Shown here piece by piece: positions 5,270 through 8,352 of a DNA stretch of 8,352 bases. Origin of the DNA: an uncultured Ruminococcus sp. GTDB taxonomy: Bacteria > Bacillota > Clostridia > Oscillospirales > Ruminococcaceae. Position numbers and translations under genes: made by a program. How positions within the stretch are numbered: position 1 is the first letter of the stretch; each line of letters begins with the position of its first letter. The notes beneath the pieces were generated by a model. It worked only from the letters and a program-made list of their open reading frames with translations, made no database searches and had not been told where the DNA came from. The stretch lies in NCBI GenBank assembly GCA_900550695.1, contig URTF01000088.1, forward strand, positions 1 to 8,352. Direction: 5' to 3'.

Positions 5270-6715
5270 ATGGCAAAGGAAAAAAAGCTCGTTGAGCAGA
5301 TCACCTCAATGGACGAGGACTTCGCTCAGTGGTACACAGACATCTGCAAAAAGGCAGAACTCATCGAATACACCTCTGTAAAGGGCTGTATGGTAATTCG
5401 CCCTTACGGCTATGCTATCTGGGAAAACATTCAGCGAATCCTTGACGGAATGTTCAAGGCAACGGGACATGAGAATGTTTGTATGCCTATGTTTATCCCC
5501 GAGAGCCTTCTCCAGAAGGAAAAAGACCACGTTGAGGGCTTTGCTCCCGAAGTTGCATGGGTAACAATGGGCGGCAACGAAAAGCTCGAGGACAGACTTT
5601 GCGTTCGTCCTACTTCCGAAACGCTTTTCTGCGAACACTATTCCAACATCGTTCACTCCTACCGTGATCTCCCCAAGCTTTACAATCAGTGGGTATCGGT
5701 TGTAAGATGGGAAAAGACCACCCGTCCTTTCCTCCGTTCAAGAGAGTTCCTCTGGCAGGAGGGTCACACTATCCACGCTACCGCTGAGGAGGCTATCGAA
5801 GAAACAGAGCGTATGCTCAACGTTTATGCCGAGTTCTGCGAAAAGTCGCTCGCAATGCCTGTTGTAAAGGGCAGAAAGACCGACAGCGACAAGTTCGCAG
5901 GCGCAGAGGCTACCTACGCTATCGAGGCTCTTATGCATGACGGAAAGGCACTTCAGGCTGGTACTTCCCACTACTTCGGCGACGGCTTCGCAAGAGCATT
6001 CGACATTATGTACACCGACAAGGAAAACAAAAAGGTATATCCTCACCAGACCTCATGGGGTGTTACAACACGTCTTATCGGTGCAGTTATCATGACCCAC
6101 GGCGACAACAGCGGACTTGTTCTTCCTCCTGCAGTTGCGCCCGTTCAGGCAGTTATCATTCCTATCCAGCAGCACAAAGAGGGCGTTCTTGATATGGCAG
6201 ATCAGGTCGCTCAGAAGCTCAAAGCCGCAGGCGTAAGAGTAAAGGTCGATGACAGCGACAACTCGCCCGGCTGGAAGTTCTCCGAATACGAAATGAAGGG
6301 CGTTCCCGTAAGAATCGAGCTCGGACCCAAGGATATCGAGAACGACAAGTGCGTTGTCTGCACACGTTACAATGGTGAAAAGAAAGACGTTGCTCTTGAA
6401 AATGTTGTTGAAACGATCACAGCAATGCTCGAAAAGGATATCCCCGAGGGAATGCTTGCAAAGGCTCTCGAAAACCGTGAAAAGCATACCTACTCCTGCA
6501 CAAGCCTTGACGGGATCAAGGAAGCGCTTGAAAAGAACGGTGACGGCTTCGTAAAGGCAATGTGGTGCGGTGAAGAAGAGTGCGAAGACAAGGTAAAGGA
6601 ACTCACGGGCGTTGGTTCGAGATGTATCCCATTCGCTCAGGAGAACCTTTCCGACAAATGCGTATGCTGCGGCAAGCCGGCTAAGAAAATGGTTTACTGG
6701 GGCAAAGCGTACTAA
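5270..6715 (+). CDS. proS: Prolyl-tRNA synthetase, archaeal/eukaryotic-like type
   Basis: This cytoplasmic class II synthetase attaches proline to tRNA-Pro. At 481 residues it is the short type, without the roughly 180-residue INS editing domain of E. coli-type ProRS. Class II signatures are clear: motif 1 around GYAIWENIQRILDGMF, a proline-binding RPTSET at 113-118, motif 2 from R146 (RWEKTTRPFLRSREFLWQEG), GTSHYFGD at 231-238, and motif 3 with R268 (TTRLIG...). The anticodon-binding domain follows at about 290-400. The C-terminal zinc domain has C433-X4-C438 and C464-X2-C467, the spacing I recall for the Thermus thermophilus enzyme, and the protein ends in the characteristic tyrosine (YWGKAY). 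This type is found in many Clostridia and is thought to have reached bacteria by ancient transfer. It is probably co-transcribed with the upstream membrane protein. No T-box leader is visible. Confidence 0.97.
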   Translation: MAKEKKLVEQITSMDEDFAQWYTDICKKAELIEYTSVKGCMVIRPYGYAIWENIQRILDGMFKATGHENVCMPMFIPESLLQKEKDHVEGFAPEVAWVTMGGNEKLEDRLCVRPTSETLFCEHYSNIVHSYRDLPKLYNQWVSVVRWEKTTRPFLRSREFLWQEGHTIHATAEEAIEETERMLNVYAEFCEKSLAMPVVKGRKTDSDKFAGAEATYAIEALMHDGKALQAGTSHYFGDGFARAFDIMYTDKENKKVYPHQTSWGVTTRLIGAVIMTHGDNSGLVLPPAVAPVQAVIIPIQQHKEGVLDMADQVAQKLKAAGVRVKVDDSDNSPGWKFSEYEMKGVPVRIELGPKDIENDKCVVCTRYNGEKKDVALENVVETITAMLEKDIPEGMLAKALENREKHTYSCTSLDGIKEALEKNGDGFVKAMWCGEEECEDKVKELTGVGSRCIPFAQENLSDKCVCCGKPAKKMVYWGKAY

Positions 6716-6718
6716 TTT

Positions 6719-6736
6719 AATTCGTAATGCGTAATT
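6719..6736 (+). repeat. AT-rich intergenic repeat with AATGCG core
   Basis: AATTCGTAATGCGTAATT directly after the proS stop resembles the minus-strand reading of 256-273 (4 differences in 18). Both lie in gene-free spacer. It looks like another copy of a simple dispersed repeat. Confidence 0.4.
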
Positions 6737-6765
6737 TTTATGTTTCGTGAATTGGTTTAAAAACT

Positions 6766-6793
6766 GTAGGGGACGGGTTTCCCGTCCCGTTTT
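6766..6793 (+). terminator. GC-rich palindrome copy 1, likely proS terminator
   Basis: GGGACGGG (6770-6777) and CCCGTCCC (6781-6788) make a perfect 8-bp stem with a TTT loop, followed by GTTTT. It is the first hairpin after proS and is strong enough to end its transcript, although the U-tract is short. It also matches the GTAGGGG-stem-CCCGTTTT layout of the palindrome at 6864-6893, so it is a member of the repeat family that may have been co-opted as a terminator. Confidence 0.55.
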
Positions 6794-6863
6794 GCAGGAG
6801 CGGTTTTCAATGTGTGTTTACAAATTGTAATTTATTTTTTGATTATACACTATGTATTCTACC

Positions 6864-6975
6864 GTAGGGGCGGATTCTATATCCGCCCGTTTTCGGAAAA
6901 CCGCTTATTTTCAAAAATAACTTTTAAGGACGTTTTTTCGTCCGGATTTAACGGGCGGGGTGACCCCGCCCCTAC
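6864..6975. repeat. REPIN-like pair of inverted GC-rich palindromes
   Basis: Unit A (6864-6893) is GTAGGGGCGGAT, loop TCTAT, ATCCGCCCGTTTT. Unit B (6950-6975) is the reverse layout: AACGGGCGGGG, loop TGA, CCCCGCCCCTAC. GTAGGGGCGG (6864-6873) is a perfect complement of CCGCCCCTAC (6966-6975), and CCGCCCGTT (6883-6891) of AACGGGCGG (6950-6958). Each unit can therefore fold alone, or the pair can fold as one 112-base structure enclosing three more small hairpins. This arrangement is that of REPINs, in which paired REP sequences are moved by a RAYT transposase. No RAYT gene is in the window. Confidence 0.7.
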
Positions 6976-6991
6976 ATTATTTGTGATTTTG

Positions 6992-7000
6992 TGATAAAAT
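6992..7000 (+). promoter_or_regulatory. Candidate extended -10 promoter for the membrane protein/lipoprotein pair
   Basis: TG-A-TAAAAT at 6992-7000 is an extended -10 with five of six consensus bases. The -35 region at about 6972-6977 (CTACAT) overlaps the end of the REPIN-like element and is weak. Transcription would start near 7007 and give a leader of about 50 bases. Confidence 0.4.
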
Positions 7001-7058
7001 TACAACGAGGGGCGTATTTTGTCCCCTAAAAATTCTGACGTTTAAGGGAAAAATAAAA

Positions 7059-7397
7059 ATGGACAAAGAAACTCTTTTTGACAGGTTCGACACGGGATTA
7101 AAGGTTCGGCTTTCGGGAAATATCCTTACTTTGATATGTATTCTTCTGCGGATATTCGTTTTCCCGAACTCCGTTTCGCCGCTGCTGACGCTTATTCCGC
7201 TTGTTATCGGCTACATTATGGCGCTTTTCATCTCGGCTGTTGTGACGAACGATGACGGCGAGGAGATACCTGCGGACAAATACGCCGATTACTTCGATGA
7301 ATTTGAGGCTCAGCACAAAAAGCTCGGCAGGTTTTTATCCACTTCCACGCTGATATACTTCGTTGTTTCGGTTTTTCTTACTGTTACAAGATCGTGA
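7059..7397 (+). CDS. 112-residue three-span membrane protein, unknown function
   Basis: I do not recognise the family. ATG 7059 has a modest AAGGGA site at 7044-7049, nine bases upstream. Hydrophobic segments fall at about residues 18-35 (LSGNILTLICILLRIFVF), 42-63 (LLTLIPLVIGYIMALFISAVV) and 93-110 (LSTSTLIYFVVSVFLTVT). Between the second and third spans lies an acidic loop, about residues 64-90, with NDDGEEIPADKYADYFDEFE. The basic residues after the first charged helix (MDKETLFDRFDTGLKVR) suggest a cytoplasmic N-terminus. The TGA stop lies eight bases before the lipoprotein ATG, and the lipoprotein's ribosome site overlaps it, so the two are almost certainly one operon and possibly functionally linked. 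Confidence 0.8.
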   Translation: MDKETLFDRFDTGLKVRLSGNILTLICILLRIFVFPNSVSPLLTLIPLVIGYIMALFISAVVTNDDGEEIPADKYADYFDEFEAQHKKLGRFLSTSTLIYFVVSVFLTVTRS

Positions 7398-7405
7398 GGG
7401 CTGCT

Positions 7406-8083
7406 ATGAAAATTTCCAAAAGATTTATCCTTATGCTTTCGCTTATCCTCACGGCTCTGATGCTGACCGCCTGCGGAAAGCAGGAGCTTGTCGGCTGTGA
7501 CAAGGTGGAAGCCTTGTGTTCGGCTGCCGAAAGCTATGAAAGCGCAGCTTATATCATCACGAACCTAACGACCAACGAGATCGAACAGACCTTTACCTTT
7601 ATGTATAACTCGGACGACACGCAGACATACTACTGCGAGGGTTACGACACCGAGGGCTACTATGCCGAGTACAGCAACGGCAGGGAGCTTTTCCGTGAGC
7701 GTGAAGGCGTTGGTTCGGCAGTTTCATCGGACGCAGACGACTATGTTTCCTACACGAGGAAAAAGCCGCACCCATATTCCACGGGGCAGCTTTTCTTCTA
7801 CATCAACGGCTATGTTTCCTCTGCTGAGGAAACGACCGATGACAGCGGAAACACTGTTTATATCTACAAATATGACACTGAGCGGCTTAACAAGGATATG
7901 AAAACGAATATGGACGCATTTGCGACCTCCTACGCTTTTGACAGCGAGGGAAACTTCGTCTATTTCCGTCAGACGAATTCGGGCAGCGACGGCAGCTATG
8001 CCTATGAAATAACGCTTGAAAACGTCAACGGCATAACCTCTGTCGACAACCCTATAACAATAGGTTCTCAAGCCACAGAATAA
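7406..8083 (+). CDS. Putative lipoprotein, unknown function
   Basis: The N-terminus MKISKRFILMLSLILTALMLTAC is a classic lipoprotein signal: positive n-region, hydrophobic core and lipobox LTAC, with the lipidated cysteine at residue 23. The 225-residue product would be anchored on the outer face of the cytoplasmic membrane. I chose ATG 7406 over the GTG at 7394 because GAGGG (7396-7400) is a suitable ribosome site and the signal peptide then starts normally; the GTG would add only MRAA. The mature part is rich in Tyr, Asp, Ser and Thr, with alternating patterns typical of a beta-rich extracellular domain (for example YYCEGYDTEGYYAEYSNGRELF). No domain is recognised; a LolA/LppX-like fold is possible but unsupported. 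It follows the three-span membrane protein within eight bases. Its 3' end overlaps a converging minus-strand ORF by 32 bases. Confidence 0.88.
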   Translation: MKISKRFILMLSLILTALMLTACGKQELVGCDKVEALCSAAESYESAAYIITNLTTNEIEQTFTFMYNSDDTQTYYCEGYDTEGYYAEYSNGRELFREREGVGSAVSSDADDYVSYTRKKPHPYSTGQLFFYINGYVSSAEETTDDSGNTVYIYKYDTERLNKDMKTNMDAFATSYAFDSEGNFVYFRQTNSGSDGSYAYEITLENVNGITSVDNPITIGSQATE

Positions 8084-8261
8084 AGCCCTCGGCTGCTTTT
8101 TCGGCAGCTCCGAGAGCGGTTATCCGGTCGGCGTTCATACTGTTGAAGCAGTTGACATAGACCTCCGACAGAGCGAACAAAAATCCTATAAGCAGGACGA
8201 TGCAGTACAAAACTGCAGCTGTCCTGCTTATTTTTATTTTCTTCTGAAGCTCAAAAAACAT
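8052..8261 (-). CDS. Possible small single-span membrane protein
   Basis: A 69-residue protein is readable from ATG 8261: MFFELQKKIKISRTAAVLYC, then one hydrophobic span at about residues 15-33 (AAVLYCIVLLIGFLFALSEV), then an amphipathic Ala/Glu segment (ALGAAEKAAEGFILWLENLLL). The basic stretch before the span (QKKIKISR) fits an inside-N membrane protein. An upstream TTG at 8297 extends the frame, but it touches the dispersed repeat and has no ribosome site, so ATG 8261 is preferred; its own site (GCAGG, six bases upstream) is weak. The 3' end overlaps the converging lipoprotein gene by 32 bases, and the last codons are rare types (CTA TTG TTA). The composition looks like a real membrane protein, but with weak initiation signals it could be a chance ORF. 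Confidence 0.5.
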   Translation of the reverse strand: MFFELQKKIKISRTAAVLYCIVLLIGFLFALSEVYVNCFNSMNADRITALGAAEKAAEGFILWLENLLL

Positions 8262-8297
8262 TCCAGACCTGCTTTCTTTAAAAAACCAATTTCTCAA

Positions 8298-8332
8298 AAC
8301 TAAAGTTTACGTCCACGCTTTTTAAAGGGTGG
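8298..8332 (-). repeat. Dispersed intergenic repeat, 3' copy (inverted)
   Basis: Read on the minus strand, this segment matches 177-211 over 35 bases with two differences. It lies in the spacer at the window edge, in opposite orientation, about 8.1 kb from the first copy. The similarity continues more weakly toward 8352 (CCC-rich on the minus strand), so the full element runs toward or past the window end. Confidence 0.75.
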
Positions 8333-8352
8333 TGGGTGTCCAGAGGGCAAAG

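Larger units (their letters stand above)
6716..7058. other. Gene-free spacer packed with hairpins
   Basis: No credible gene lies here; the longest open stretch (from about 6812) crosses the palindromes and has no ribosome site. From left to right it holds an AT-rich repeat (6719-6736), three GC-rich palindromes (6766-6793, 6864-6893, 6950-6975), and three small hairpins between the second and third: GTTTT/AAAAC (6889-6901), TTATTTT/AAAATAA (6905-6920) and GGACG/CGTCC around six T (6928-6943). AGCGGTTTTC at 6799-6808 is also perfectly inverted at 6896-6905. A candidate promoter and a weak AGGGG/CCCCT stem (7008-7027) precede the next gene. Confidence 0.7.

Noticed and set aside
6053..6487. Antisense open frames inside proS
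   Set aside because: They lie within highly conserved synthetase motifs and have no independent start signals.
6812..6994. 60-codon open frame in the hairpin-rich spacer
   Set aside because: It runs through the palindromes and lacks a ribosome site; its apparent composition comes from the repeats.
8088..8114. Stem-loop after the lipoprotein gene as a terminator
   Set aside because: The stem has a two-base bulge and no U-tract on either strand, and it is explained by a repeated Ala/Glu codon pattern in the opposing ORF.
8262..8297. TTG start extending the minus-strand membrane ORF
   Set aside because: The codon abuts the dispersed repeat and there is no ribosome site upstream.
1..8352. CRISPR array, tRNA/rRNA, prophage or transposase genes
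   Set aside because: No regularly spaced direct repeats, cloverleaf-like genes, or proteins resembling phage or transposase families were seen on either strand.

Overview
The window reads as chromosome of a low-to-mid GC Firmicute, most likely a gut Ruminococcus/Oscillospiraceae relative. This is inferred from a GH36 alpha-galactosidase, a Bacillus-type MazF, an archaeal/eukaryotic-type prolyl-tRNA synthetase, AGGAGG-type ribosome sites and many short palindromic intergenic repeats. No taxonomic marker is present, so the genus is a guess.

Layout. Positions 1-359 hold no gene but several hairpins and the first copy of a dispersed repeat. A promoter at about 316-324 then drives a 43-residue membrane microprotein (360-491) and a MOP-family polysaccharide flippase (507-1928). 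A 134-base imperfect inverted repeat (1942-2075) fills the gap before a cytoplasmic GH36 alpha-galactosidase (2095-4362). A converging mazF toxin gene on the minus strand (4421-4768, GTG start) shares a bidirectional terminator with it. Across a hairpin-bearing divergent gap lies a plus-strand pair: a 115-residue single-span membrane protein with an acidic repeat tail (4915-5262), and proS (5270-6715). Positions 6716-7058 are gene-free and packed with hairpins, including three copies of a GC-rich palindrome, two of them inverted to each other in a REPIN-like arrangement. Next is a probable two-gene unit of a three-span membrane protein (7059-7397) and a lipoprotein (7406-8083). A small minus-strand membrane ORF (8052-8261) converges on the lipoprotein, and a second, inverted copy of the 5' repeat closes the window.

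How the genes fit together. The window is a set of short independent units rather than one pathway. The alpha-galactosidase would release galactose from imported raffinose-family sugars or melibiose, but no transporter is adjacent. The flippase has no glycosyltransferase neighbours. mazF has no recognisable antitoxin beside it. proS is essential and is probably co-transcribed with the unknown membrane protein upstream. I found no phage, CRISPR, transposase or obvious defence locus. The best leads are the structured intergenic elements and the unassigned small membrane proteins.
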